Below are positions 39,691-49,895 of a stretch of 64,000 bases of DNA, piece by piece. The DNA comes from Pseudomonadota bacterium. Its GTDB lineage: Bacteria > Bdellovibrionota > Bacteriovoracia > Bacteriovoracales > Bacteriovoracaceae. The stretch covers positions 186,001-250,000 of the forward strand of contig JAIYBW010000002.1 in the NCBI GenBank assembly GCA_027488375.1, read 5' to 3'. Both the position numbers and the translations under genes were made by a program. Within the stretch, counting starts at the first letter, position 1. Every line of letters begins with the position of its first letter. The notes beneath the pieces were generated by a model, which saw only the letters and a program-made list of their open reading frames with translations, was not told where the DNA came from and ran no database searches.

Positions 39691-41526
39691 TTACTTGTCT
39701 GAAGCTGGTAATCGAGCAGACTCCAATTTCTCAAGAGATAAACTTAAGCTTTCCTTTTCACTTGGTAATTTTGCATATTTTAAAGCAGTTTCAAGAAAAC
39801 TTCTCGCCTTTTTAAATTGCCCAAGTTCTGAATGTATAATCGCCAGATGCTTAAGAATTTCTATGTCATCAGGAACTTTTGAATAAGCTGCTTGTAAATG
39901 TACTAGGGCTTTTTTAATTTGCCCTTTTTTATAATAATACCATCCTAAAGAATCTCTGATATAGCCGTCCTGAGGCTGCATGGTGTGAGCTTTGTAAATA
40001 TATTTAAAAGCTTTATCCGAATCGATACCTCTATTCAAAAGCGAATATCCTAAGAAGTTCCAGGCATGGGCATTTTTAGGCTCAGAATCAATTATTTCTT
40101 GAACTAGATTTGCCGACTCCTCAAATTTCTTTTCTCGCTCATAAAGACTCGCCAGATAAAATTTATGATTTGTAGAAAAACCTTTCTCATCTTGAACAAC
40201 CATCATCACTTCCATAGCCATTTTAAATTGAGAAATGCCTTCATAGAAGCCTGCCTTAATGACGCTTAATTCAATTCGCATTTCTTTGAGTTCTTCAAAT
40301 TTTGAGGAAATGAAGGTTAGAAATTTTGACTGCCATTTTTTATCTTCAGTCGATGCAAATTCATTTTGCGCCAAGGTAGAGAGGATATTGGCCATTTGAA
40401 TAGAGCTATCTGCATAAAGTCCACTCGTAGAGGGAATTTGATTGAAATATTCAATCGCCAGCTGATACTCATGCATTTCTTGATAAATCGCGCCTAGATA
40501 ATAAAGTATTTTATCAGATTCTGGAGCAACAGAAAGGAGATCCTTGAAGACTGAAACTGCTTGAGAATATTTTTTAGCATCAGTGTAAAGAACACCAAGT
40601 TTTACTTTTAAATTTAGGTTTTCTGGTTCAGAGTCACTTAATTTTTCAGCGTAAGGAATAACTTCTGCATATTTCTCATTGGCAAAAAGAACCTGAACCA
40701 TTCTATTGAGGATGACGCTGTCATTCGGATGTAAGCCTAGATATTTTTTATAAACATCAACAGCAGAACTGAAATTCCCTTTGTCTTCTAGGATTATGCC
40801 AAGTGCACTCGCAGACTGACTCAGTGAAGGCTGCCTCTTTAAAGATTGTTCAAAGTGGTGTTGAGCTGCAGTCAATTGACCTTGATCTACGCTAAGTTTT
40901 CCAAGGTAGTAGTGATAAATACCACTTTCTTTATTGGCAGCGGCGCAGGACTTTAATCGTGATACGGCCTGACTAAATTTCTTCTCAAGAGCAAGGCTCT
41001 TTCCGAGAAATACACAAGCGTCCTCGTTTTTAGGATTTTGAACTAGCAACTTTTGATAAAGTTCCTTAGATTTCTTATCTTGATCTAAGCCTGAATAAAC
41101 ACCTGCGAGAATCATTCCGACTTTTTCTTCTTTTTGGAGGTCATAAAGTCGCTCTAGCACAACTTTTGCTTCTTCTAGATCACCAAGACGTATCAAGCTA
41201 ATGGCATATTTTTTTTGAATGAACCCATCTTCTGGAGCGATCTGGGCCACATGCTTAAAAAGCGCTGAGGCGGTTAGGTAATCTCCATCAAGAAGAGACA
41301 TGTTAGCCTTTAAAAAAAGATCTCCCCCTATCAGACTGAGCGTGCCTTTATCACCTTTTGATTCGAGAATATATTTTTCTAGATTTGAAGATACATTTTC
41401 TAGGGACTTCTTTAATTCTTGCTGATTTATTGCGATATTTTGGGTTTCTTTTGCAGGCCTAGAGGCACAGCCTGTTAAAAAGAGGTAAAAAACAAAACTG
41501 CTGATTAATGAAACTTTCATAAGCAT
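39691..41526 (-). CDS. TPR-repeat lipoprotein
   Basis: Lipobox LFLTGCA; multiple TPR motifs. Confidence 0.8.
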   Translation of the reverse strand: MLMKVSLISSFVFYLFLTGCASRPAKETQNIAINQQELKKSLENVSSNLEKYILESKGDKGTLSLIGGDLFLKANMSLLDGDYLTASALFKHVAQIAPEDGFIQKKYAISLIRLGDLEEAKVVLERLYDLQKEEKVGMILAGVYSGLDQDKKSKELYQKLLVQNPKNEDACVFLGKSLALEKKFSQAVSRLKSCAAANKESGIYHYYLGKLSVDQGQLTAAQHHFEQSLKRQPSLSQSASALGIILEDKGNFSSAVDVYKKYLGLHPNDSVILNRMVQVLFANEKYAEVIPYAEKLSDSEPENLNLKVKLGVLYTDAKKYSQAVSVFKDLLSVAPESDKILYYLGAIYQEMHEYQLAIEYFNQIPSTSGLYADSSIQMANILSTLAQNEFASTEDKKWQSKFLTFISSKFEELKEMRIELSVIKAGFYEGISQFKMAMEVMMVVQDEKGFSTNHKFYLASLYEREKKFEESANLVQEIIDSEPKNAHAWNFLGYSLLNRGIDSDKAFKYIYKAHTMQPQDGYIRDSLGWYYYKKGQIKKALVHLQAAYSKVPDDIEILKHLAIIHSELGQFKKARSFLETALKYAKLPSEKESLSLSLEKLESARLPASDK

Positions 41527-41697
41527 CCTGTCAAAAAAATGGCCTATCCGATGGCCTTATGAGTTCCTTTTCGGCTAAAAGCAGCAGGTTTTGAGAAAAA
41601 AAGACTTAAAGGAAGTGATTGACGCCTTCGTCAGTAAAAGCCCTAAAGTACTGAAATAACGTAATCATTAAGAGGTTCTTAAGGAAAATTTTACCAT

Positions 41698-41733
41698 CTT
41701 AAGGAAGAATTTTTTTCCTTAAGAATTTTTTTT
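41698..41733 (+). terminator. Hairpin plus T8, terminator-like or regulatory
   Basis: CTTAAGGAA-(8 nt)-TTCCTTAAG then AA and T8. Confidence 0.5.
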
Positions 41734-41913
41734 GACTGACTGGGTTGACTTGTTTGATATGGATTAGTAAAACCCCTCACGAATATTTGGTTATGGCCAT
41801 TGCGCAAAAACAAAAGTTCTTTGGGCCTGGATTCATGACCACGTGTACAAATTATTAACTAATATACCTTGTAAATGATTTAAAAGGGTATAAACCACAA
41901 ATAGGGGAATAAC

Positions 41914-42303
41914 ATGAAAGACGTACGTATCATCAAGCGTTACCAGAACCGCAAGCTCTACGACACTTTCCAAAGCTGCTACGTAACTTTAGAAGAAATT
42001 GCTCAGATCATCCGTGAAGGTCATGAAATCCAAGTGATCGACAATAAATCTAAAAATGACATCACTTATATGACTCAAATCCAACTTCTTTTTGATCAAG
42101 AAAGAAAGTCTCTTAAGCCAGGTAATGTTGAGCTTCTTAAGCGTGTTATCCGCTCTGAAGAAGGAACTCTTACTGGTTACATCCAGGCCCTAGAAGGTAA
42201 ACTAAACCTTACTTTCGAAACTCCTGCTGCTGTTGAAACAGCTATGCCTTTCATGGCAACAAACTTGAATTCTTCTATGGAAAATTCAACAACTCTGAAC
42301 TAA
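41914..42303 (+). CDS. PHA accumulation regulator (PhaR-like) DNA-binding protein
   Basis: RIIKRYQNRKLYDTFQSCYVTLEEIAQIIREGHEIQVIDNKSKNDIT. Confidence 0.8.
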   Translation: MKDVRIIKRYQNRKLYDTFQSCYVTLEEIAQIIREGHEIQVIDNKSKNDITYMTQIQLLFDQERKSLKPGNVELLKRVIRSEEGTLTGYIQALEGKLNLTFETPAAVETAMPFMATNLNSSMENSTTLN

Positions 42304-42312
42304 TCTAGGTTC

Positions 42313-43017
42313 ATGAGTAAAAAAAAAATTAGCATGATACTCATGGCCTTTATGGCCATGAGTTTTTTTAGACCGTCCCTTTCTCTAGCCCAAGCGGATT
42401 CTTCGAAGCCAGCCTTTAAAATCAAGACCCCGAATACTAAGAGTCAACTCAAAGAGAAGCCTGTTGAGAATCCTGAAGAGCCAGAATTTAAAAGTTCTCA
42501 GGCCGAAACATCAACATCCAGAACACTTCATCAACATGGGTTTGGGTTTGGACTTGGAGAAACTTTTCTCATGGGTAACTATGGTAAAAATGGCGAGGAT
42601 AAAATTACGGCAGACCTTTTTTACTCCTATGCTGCCAGCTACTCTTTTGATCTTCTCATTAATGCCCATATATCTGAACACAAAGATCAGAATGAAAGAA
42701 TGAAAATTATGGGTCTCACGAGCTCGATAAAAGCTAAGGTTGTTGAGTACGATAGCTTCTCACCGTACATTCTTGGAGGCTTAGGCTTCTACGCACCTCA
42801 GGCCAAAAGATTAGTCAATGGAAGCCATGAATGGTCTGATCAGAAAGTAACATTCGGAATAAATTTTGGGGGCGGAGCAGACCTCAAACTTAATGATAAA
42901 TTCGTTGTTGGTCTATTGGGTCAAATGCATTGGCCCTTTACGGTTAAACAAGACTCAGGTTCTGATATCAAGGGTTATTATTTTAAACTCCTTATCACTG
43001 GGATGTATCTTTTCTAA
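42313..43017 (+). CDS. Outer-membrane beta-barrel-like protein
   Basis: Signal peptide; porin-like alternating pattern. Confidence 0.5.
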   Translation: MSKKKISMILMAFMAMSFFRPSLSLAQADSSKPAFKIKTPNTKSQLKEKPVENPEEPEFKSSQAETSTSRTLHQHGFGFGLGETFLMGNYGKNGEDKITADLFYSYAASYSFDLLINAHISEHKDQNERMKIMGLTSSIKAKVVEYDSFSPYILGGLGFYAPQAKRLVNGSHEWSDQKVTFGINFGGGADLKLNDKFVVGLLGQMHWPFTVKQDSGSDIKGYYFKLLITGMYLF

Positions 43018-43838
43018 TGAGTCAAACTCCACGTCGCCTCTACATTTTTACCGGCAAAGGCGGCGTGGGAAAAACCACACTTAGCAAAGCCTTTGTTCAC
43101 TATCTAAAAACACTCAATCACGAAGTTATCTATCTTACTTTTAAAAACCAATCTCTTAGTGAAAACCATGATGAAAGAAACTCTGATAGAGAGATCAATG
43201 GGATCAGAGAAGTTTATCTTGATCTAGAAGAGTGTGCTAAAGGATATATCGAACGCCGTCTCAACTCCTCTATGATCGCAGGGTGGATAGTTAAAACTCC
43301 CTTCTTTAGGGCGCTCGTGAATATGATACCGGGCTTTAATTATCTTATTTATTTGGGAAAAATTCTTGAGCTCGGCAAAGAAAATCCCAATCTGATCGTC
43401 GTTCTAGATGCTCCAGCTTCAGGGCACGCACTGACGATGGTAGAGTCCACTACAAATTTTCAACACATTTTTGAATCAGGTGTGATTTTTGAAGACACCC
43501 ACAAAATGCTTTCTCGTTTGAATGACCCGAACTACACCAAAATTCATGTGATCAGTTTAGCGAGTCAAATGTCTTGGCAAGAAGCGATTGAGCTCAAAAG
43601 TGGCATCCAAGAAAGAAGTCCAGTGGAGGTCAATATCACTGTGAACAATTGCTTGTGGTCATTAGTTGATCAAAATCTTTCAGATTTACCGGCCGGGTTA
43701 AAATTAAAAGCGCTCAATGAAAAAGATCTTATCCAAGAGCATGAAACAGAGATGCTCTGCGTTCTCCCCCACTCACTAGAACCCTTTTCTCAAGGAATTG
43801 AGATGGAATTAGTAGGTTCTCTTTCAAAACTCATATAG
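43017..43838 (+). CDS. ArsA/GET3-like ATPase
   Basis: FTGKGGVGKTTLSKAF. Confidence 0.75.
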   Translation: MSQTPRRLYIFTGKGGVGKTTLSKAFVHYLKTLNHEVIYLTFKNQSLSENHDERNSDREINGIREVYLDLEECAKGYIERRLNSSMIAGWIVKTPFFRALVNMIPGFNYLIYLGKILELGKENPNLIVVLDAPASGHALTMVESTTNFQHIFESGVIFEDTHKMLSRLNDPNYTKIHVISLASQMSWQEAIELKSGIQERSPVEVNITVNNCLWSLVDQNLSDLPAGLKLKALNEKDLIQEHETEMLCVLPHSLEPFSQGIEMELVGSLSKLI

Positions 43839-43847
43839 AATTCTCAA

Positions 43848-44888
43848 GTGACAATTTTAACCAAATCATTTGAAATTTTTTGCGGAACAGGAGGAGTTGG
43901 AAAAACAACTCTTGCAACTTCACGCGCCCTCTCATTGGCCCAAAAGGGGCATAAAGTTTTACTTGTTACCATCGATCCAGCTCGACGACTTAAAGATCTT
44001 TTAGGTCTTTCAACAAGCTCAATTGGTGAAGTGACTCCAGTAAAATTTAAAAATATTTCTCTCGATGCCCTGTTAATGTCGCCAGAAAAAACAATTCAAC
44101 GAATGTCTCAGAAATACCAAACTCCAGATCTCGCTGCGAATCGTATCGTCAAAATTCTCTCCAAACCCTATGGAGGGATGAATGAGATACTGTCACTCGT
44201 TGAAGTTCAGATGCAATTTGAAACTGGAAACTATGAAGTCATCGTTTTAGACACGCCTCCAGGATCTCATTTTCTAGATTTTCTAGAAGGGATTAGTAAA
44301 ATTCGAACCTTTTTTGATCAAAGTTTTATTGAAATTTTTAGTTATATTGGATCTAAAACTGCTAAGGCCGGAAAAAAAATGTTTGGTCTTGGCCTCATCA
44401 ATAAAGTTATTTCTGGCGGGATGAAAAAATTATTAAGTTATCTGCAAAAAGTGACTGATGCTAAATTTATTGATGACTTTATTGAAGCCGTTCAAGTGAT
44501 CTATCAATCCAAAGATGCTTTTATGAAAGGACTGGCCTTACAAGATCGCCTTAAATCAAGAACTGAATGCAACTGGTTTTTAGTCACATCAGTCGAACAA
44601 GGCAAAGCGGCTGAAGCGGTCGAAATGAAATCTCATGCAACTCACTTCATTCATCAGGATCACTTCCTAGTGCTCAATAAATGCCTTGAAGAAGAAATGA
44701 AGGAATGGTTTCCCACTGAAAATAATTTAAACAAGCTTAAGGCTTCCCTTGAAGGAAGAGAAAAAGAGCTTAAATTGAAGTTAAGAGAAGACTTTGCCGT
44801 GATCCTAGAGTTCCCTGAAGTCATGAGTAAAGATCCTGTTGATCATGTAGAACTTTTAACTGAGAGATGGAAAAAATATGGCGCATAA
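43848..44888 (+). CDS. ArsA/GET3-like ATPase
   Basis: FCGTGGVGKTTLATSRALSLAQKGHKVLLVTIDPARRLKDLLG. Confidence 0.85.
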   Translation: MTILTKSFEIFCGTGGVGKTTLATSRALSLAQKGHKVLLVTIDPARRLKDLLGLSTSSIGEVTPVKFKNISLDALLMSPEKTIQRMSQKYQTPDLAANRIVKILSKPYGGMNEILSLVEVQMQFETGNYEVIVLDTPPGSHFLDFLEGISKIRTFFDQSFIEIFSYIGSKTAKAGKKMFGLGLINKVISGGMKKLLSYLQKVTDAKFIDDFIEAVQVIYQSKDAFMKGLALQDRLKSRTECNWFLVTSVEQGKAAEAVEMKSHATHFIHQDHFLVLNKCLEEEMKEWFPTENNLNKLKASLEGREKELKLKLREDFAVILEFPEVMSKDPVDHVELLTERWKKYGA

Positions 44889-46110
44889 GATTTCGACCAA
44901 AGCCGAACTTGAAGATTTTTTTTGCCATCACTGGAATGAGGTCAACGCTTGGCTTGACCAGCGCCAAGCCCAACTCCCCCAGCCTCTCACATCTAGTGTC
45001 GATATTCGTGAGAGCGATTTTAAATTTGCTCCGGTTGATCATAATATGTACCCCGCCGGATTTAATAATCTTTGCAGTAAGGATCTGCTTCACTGCTCTG
45101 ACCGCTTTAAAGAAGTCTTTGATCAAGCAGGCAAAGTGAAGGTGGTTGGTCTTATCCCTGAATCTCATACCAAAAATAAATTCTATCTTGATCATCTTTA
45201 TAAACTCAAATCGACGATTGAGATGGCGGGAGTTCAGGTCATTATTTTTACTCCTGATCACGAACTTTTTGTCGAAGCCAATGCTCATAAAATAGAGTTG
45301 GAATCTCAATCAGGGTTTCACCTTGAAATTTATGAGGCCCGTGAAGAGCATGGTGAATTTCATTTGATTGATCAAAAGACGACATTTGATCTCATTATTC
45401 TTAATAACGATCAATCGAACCCATTCAATATTGATTGGAAAACTATTAAGACGAAAGTTCTTCCGACACCCTTTGTGGGATGGTATCGACGACAAAAAAA
45501 TCACCATTTTTCATGCTATAAAAAAATTGCGGATGAATTCTCAAATGTATTTGGAATCAATCCTGATTTGATTCAGGCTAAATTTACGGCTGTAGAAGGT
45601 ATTGATTTTAACGCCAAAGAAGGCCTAGACCAACTGGCCCAGGAAGTTGATAAACTTCTCGCTGAACTTCCTCAGCAGTCATCCGTTTTTGTGAAAGCTT
45701 CACAAGGCACTTACGGGATGGGAATTTCTGTTGTTTCTTCTGGTGAAGAAATCATCAACATGAATAGAAAAGTAAGAAATAAAATGGATATTGGTAAAAA
45801 TAAAATTAAATTTACCTCAATTCTTATTCAAGAAGGAGTTGAAACTGTTCTCAAGTGTCATGATGCTCCGGCTGAAGTGACAATCTACCTTGTGAATGGA
45901 AAAAGCTCTGGTGGTTTTATGCGGGCCAACCCGCTCAAAGGGACTCAGGCCAATCTGAATGCCCAAGGGATGGTCTATCAGAAACTTTGTCTATCTGATA
46001 TCAAACAAGACTGTGATCATAAAATTAAAGAAGCCGTCTATTCAGTTATTGCACGGCTTTCAACACTGGCCGCAGCTTATGAAATGAAAGAGTTAATGGA
46101 GACGATATGA
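44878..46110 (+). CDS. gshA: Glutamate-cysteine ligase (ATP-grasp-like GshA)
   Basis: APVDHNMYPAGFNNLC; VKASQGTYGMGISVV; whole-protein resemblance to the proteobacterial GshA family. Confidence 0.75.
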   Translation: MAHKISTKAELEDFFCHHWNEVNAWLDQRQAQLPQPLTSSVDIRESDFKFAPVDHNMYPAGFNNLCSKDLLHCSDRFKEVFDQAGKVKVVGLIPESHTKNKFYLDHLYKLKSTIEMAGVQVIIFTPDHELFVEANAHKIELESQSGFHLEIYEAREEHGEFHLIDQKTTFDLIILNNDQSNPFNIDWKTIKTKVLPTPFVGWYRRQKNHHFSCYKKIADEFSNVFGINPDLIQAKFTAVEGIDFNAKEGLDQLAQEVDKLLAELPQQSSVFVKASQGTYGMGISVVSSGEEIINMNRKVRNKMDIGKNKIKFTSILIQEGVETVLKCHDAPAEVTIYLVNGKSSGGFMRANPLKGTQANLNAQGMVYQKLCLSDIKQDCDHKIKEAVYSVIARLSTLAAAYEMKELMETI

Positions 46111-47261
46111 AAGAAATGAAGTTTGAAACAAAAGTTATTCATGTTGGTGGTGAACCTGATCCTACAACTGGAGCGATCATGCCACCTATCTATCAAACAT
46201 CAACCTATGTGCAATCTTCACCTGGTGAGCATAAGGGCTACGAATATACTCGCTCACATAACCCTACCCGAACGCGTCTTGAAGAATGCCTTGCTTCGAT
46301 TGAAGGTGCCAATCACTGTTTAGTCACGGCCAGCGGTTTATCCGCCTCAAGTCTTATTATGCATATGCTTCCAAAGGGCTCAAAAATCCTTTGTGGAGAT
46401 GATGTCTACGGGGGAACCTATCGTTTGTTTTCAAAAGTTTTCCCAGATATTCATCACTATAAATTTGTCGATACAACGAATCTAAAAAATCTAGAGAATG
46501 AAATCTCAGATTTTAAACCAGCTCTCATATGGCTTGAAACGCCTACGAACCCTCTTCTAAAAATTTCTGATATTAAGGCCATTTCTGATTTGGCAAAAAA
46601 AGTACAGGCCCTTGTGGTTGTTGATAATACTTTTATGAGTCCTTATTTCCAGAATCCCCTCCATCACGGAGCGGATATGGTTCTTCATTCCATGACAAAA
46701 TTTATCAATGGGCACTCTGACGTTGTCGGTGGTGCTATTATGATGAACTCTCAAGAATTGAGAGATAAACTTTTTTTCTATCAAAACGCTATCGGCCCAT
46801 GCCAATCACCTTTTGATAGCTGGCTCGTTTTAAGAGGTCTTAAGACTCTTGCGGTGAGGATGAAGGCCCATGAAAAAAATGCCTTGGAAATTGCATCCTA
46901 TCTAGAAAATCATCCTAAAGTTGAAAAGGTTGTTTATCCAGGTCTGAAGTCACATCCTCAACATGACCTCGCCAAAAAACAAATGAAAGGCTTTGGGGGA
47001 ATGATCACATTTTTCCTCAAAGGTGGGTTGAGTGAGTCTCGCCTTTTCTTAGAGAATGTAAAACTTTTTGCTCTCGCTGAAAGTTTAGGTGGCGTAGAAA
47101 GTTTAGTCGATCATCCGGCCATCATGACCCATGCTTCAATTCCAAAAGAAGTGAGAGAGTCTCTAGGTATTTTTGATAACCTTATTCGACTTTCTGTAGG
47201 CATTGAAGATGTTGGTGATCTAAAAAATGATTTAGAGCACGCTCTCGCTAAAGTTAATTAA
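46107..47261 (+). CDS. Cystathionine gamma-synthase/lyase (PLP-dependent)
   Basis: YEYTRSHNPTRTRLEECLASIEGA; HSMTKFINGHSDVVGG (PLP Lys). Confidence 0.92.
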   Translation: MKEMKFETKVIHVGGEPDPTTGAIMPPIYQTSTYVQSSPGEHKGYEYTRSHNPTRTRLEECLASIEGANHCLVTASGLSASSLIMHMLPKGSKILCGDDVYGGTYRLFSKVFPDIHHYKFVDTTNLKNLENEISDFKPALIWLETPTNPLLKISDIKAISDLAKKVQALVVVDNTFMSPYFQNPLHHGADMVLHSMTKFINGHSDVVGGAIMMNSQELRDKLFFYQNAIGPCQSPFDSWLVLRGLKTLAVRMKAHEKNALEIASYLENHPKVEKVVYPGLKSHPQHDLAKKQMKGFGGMITFFLKGGLSESRLFLENVKLFALAESLGGVESLVDHPAIMTHASIPKEVRESLGIFDNLIRLSVGIEDVGDLKNDLEHALAKVN

Positions 47262-47293
47262 AAATCAACACGACATTTATTATCTCCATCCCA

Positions 47294-47316
47294 TTGCGAG
47301 GCAAAGGGCCTCGCAA
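47294..47316 (+). terminator. Putative terminator
   Basis: TTGCGAGGC ... GCCTCGCAA hairpin followed by an AT/T-rich tract. Confidence 0.5.
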
Positions 47317-47382
47317 AATATTTTCTTTTCATGACAAATAAGGATGCACTCTTTAAGATAGTTGAATAAGAGGATATCTTTC

Positions 47383-48414
47383 ATGACTACTTTTCTTTTA
47401 ATTTTATTTAACCTAATGGCCCTGTCGACTTTTGCGCAAACTGTTTCTTCTCCTTTAGAGAAAGAGCTTATGCGACTTTGTGGAAATAAAGATATTACTG
47501 CATGTGAGAAACTTGCAGCCTTTTATGTGAAAAATGAAAACTGGGATAATGCTCTCCTCGTTAGTGAAGCTTTGTGCTCGAAAGATATTAAAATCGGCTG
47601 CACCTTTGCAGGGATGTCGCTTATTTCAAAGAAAAAGTCTCAACAGGGTATCCGTCTTCTTAATTCAACATGTGACAGATTTGAACCCTTCGCTTGCCGC
47701 TCTCTAGGTCGTTTGATGAAAGATGCGGGAAAGAAAGATCTTTCGCATCTGTATTTTAGACGCTCATGCTACTATGGACTTCATGAAGTCTGTAAAACTC
47801 TCCAAAAAGGAAAAAAACTTTTATCATCAGTCGCCCAAGATTTAGTCAAAAAATTACCCGATGATTGTACAGATCCTAAATCAATGGCGTGCCAAGACAA
47901 ACTCACCTTAATCAATAAATGTACACCACCTCTTTCAAAGGATGATTGCGAGCTCTTGCCTGGAGTACTCTCTATTTTCTTTCGGGCGAAAATGGTTCAA
48001 GCGGAAGCTAAAGTTCTTCTCAATAGTCTTTTGATGTCTGAAAAAAAAATAAAACAAGATCCTAAAATAAACTCCTACTCTTTTGATATCGAAGTTGTTT
48101 TAAAAAATACTCCAGCTCAACATCTCTATTACTACGTCTTTGGATTTATGAAGGCATGCTCTGGAAGTAAAAAAGCAAACTCACTTGAGCTGTATCCGGA
48201 GGCTTACGAACACCTTACGAGTGAAGCCTTGAAATCAATTAAAACTGAATTTTCAAGTTATAAATCTAAGGATTGTTATGATCCGAGATGGGGTCTAGAG
48301 GCTTATGCCATCAGTCAGTTAGATCCCCTAAGGCCTAGCAAATTAGATATTTGGAAAATTAACCATGATGGAAATATCATGCATCTCAGGGAAGGGCTCC
48401 CCACCGAATATTAA
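47383..48414 (+). CDS. Secreted Sel1-like hypothetical protein
   Basis: Signal peptide; Cys-bearing helical repeats (CEKLAAFYVKN...). Confidence 0.5.
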   Translation: MTTFLLILFNLMALSTFAQTVSSPLEKELMRLCGNKDITACEKLAAFYVKNENWDNALLVSEALCSKDIKIGCTFAGMSLISKKKSQQGIRLLNSTCDRFEPFACRSLGRLMKDAGKKDLSHLYFRRSCYYGLHEVCKTLQKGKKLLSSVAQDLVKKLPDDCTDPKSMACQDKLTLINKCTPPLSKDDCELLPGVLSIFFRAKMVQAEAKVLLNSLLMSEKKIKQDPKINSYSFDIEVVLKNTPAQHLYYYVFGFMKACSGSKKANSLELYPEAYEHLTSEALKSIKTEFSSYKSKDCYDPRWGLEAYAISQLDPLRPSKLDIWKINHDGNIMHLREGLPTEY

Positions 48415-48481
48415 ATCTGCTTAATTAAATCATCTATTATGACGATGAGTTGCTTGAAGCGACTTTTTCATGGAGATTTCA

Positions 48482-48679
48482 ATGAAGCAACTTAGTATTG
48501 GTCTATTTATTCTTTCACTTTCTTTTGGAGCCTTTGCTCAAGGTAAAATCAAAGACAAACCAAAACCAGCCCAGTTTGCCTGTCTTCCTTTTAAAGTAGC
48601 TTTCGACTCAATGAAAGCATGTCAAAAATTTAAAGGGCATCCACCAAAAGCGAAAGACTGTAAGTGCGTTAAGCTTTAA
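48482..48679 (+). CDS. Small secreted protein
   Basis: MKQLSIGLFILSLSFGAFAQG signal peptide. Confidence 0.45.
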   Translation: MKQLSIGLFILSLSFGAFAQGKIKDKPKPAQFACLPFKVAFDSMKACQKFKGHPPKAKDCKCVKL

Positions 48680-48717
48680 TTATTTCTTTATCACTTAACT
48701 AGAGCTAGCATCTAAAG

Positions 48718-49533
48718 ATGTTAGCTCTTATTCTTTTTCCAACATCCATCATCGCTGGTTTTTTTGGATCCCTTCTTGGGCTAGGTGGTGGGGTCATCAT
48801 TGTTCCCATTTTAACACTTTATTTTAAAGTCGATATTCGTTATGCCGTGGCGGCCAGTCTCATTTCAATTATAGCCACCTCCTCTGGAGCTGCCTCAAGT
48901 TACCTCAAGGATCACTTAACCAATGTTAGGCTTGCCCTGGTTTTAGAAATCGGAACTGTCTTTGGAGCTATAACGGGATTTATGCTCGCGACTTCTCTAA
49001 AATCAAATTCACTTTTTATCGCTTTTGGTCTCTTTCTTCTTTTCTCCGCTTTCATGACATTAAGGCAAAAGAAAGAAAAGCTTGCTGAAAAAAATCATCC
49101 TTGGGCGGAGAAACTACAACTCCACTCCTCTTATCCTGAGCGTGGAAACTGGATTAAGTACAACCTTGAGAAGGTGCCTCTTGGACTTATTATTATGTAC
49201 TTTGCGGGGATTTTTTCTGCCATTTTAGGAATTGGAAGCGGCATTTTTAAAATGCTGGCGATGGATGGTGTGATGAAAACACCTTTAAAAGTGTCCTCTG
49301 CAACATCTAATTTCATGATTGGTGTCACCGCTGCGGCCAGTGCGGGAGCCTATTTCCTACGTGGTGATATTAAGCCTGAAATAGCTTCTCCCGTGGCCAT
49401 TGGAATCATTATCGGTGCGTGGCTTGGGGCCAAAGTCATGCCGAAACTCAAGGTCTCCTCACTGAGGATCACTTTTATTGGCCTCATGGTGATAGTGGCC
49501 GTCCAAATGATTCTCAAAGGAATTAATGGATGA
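48718..49533 (+). CDS. TauE/SafE family permease
   Basis: GFFGSLLGLGGGVIIVPILTLYF. Confidence 0.88.
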   Translation: MLALILFPTSIIAGFFGSLLGLGGGVIIVPILTLYFKVDIRYAVAASLISIIATSSGAASSYLKDHLTNVRLALVLEIGTVFGAITGFMLATSLKSNSLFIAFGLFLLFSAFMTLRQKKEKLAEKNHPWAEKLQLHSSYPERGNWIKYNLEKVPLGLIIMYFAGIFSAILGIGSGIFKMLAMDGVMKTPLKVSSATSNFMIGVTAAASAGAYFLRGDIKPEIASPVAIGIIIGAWLGAKVMPKLKVSSLRITFIGLMVIVAVQMILKGING

Positions 49534-49895
49534 GAAATGTTGAAAAAATTGAATTAAAAATTTCTCGATTTTTGGGCCGTGGTGTGATGGTTGCTGGAAT
49601 GCTTATTTTTTCGGGCTGGCTCTTAAGCTTTAATCCGAGTAAGGATCCTTTCACTCCTCTTCAGGTTTATAGAAGCTATAGTCTTATTAATTCATTTCAA
49701 CTTTTTGTGATGCTCGATGAGTGGGGAAATATACTTTCCACCTTGGGTCTTGGGTTCTTAATTTGTCTTCCGGTTTTGAGAGTGCTTCTCTCTGTTATGT
49801 TATTTTATAAAAATGGTGAAAAAAAGATGGCCCTCATTGCGGCCATCGTATTGGTGGGACTGTTTTTAAGTTTTACTCAAGGTCTTTGGGTTTAG
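49530..49895 (+). CDS. DUF1634-like membrane protein
   Basis: Three-TM pattern and position directly after TauE. Confidence 0.6.
   Translation: MRNVEKIELKISRFLGRGVMVAGMLIFSGWLLSFNPSKDPFTPLQVYRSYSLINSFQLFVMLDEWGNILSTLGLGFLICLPVLRVLLSVMLFYKNGEKKMALIAAIVLVGLFLSFTQGLWV

Noticed and set aside
44821-45309. 162-aa minus-strand ORF antisense to gshA
   Set aside because: Antisense shadow with no domain features
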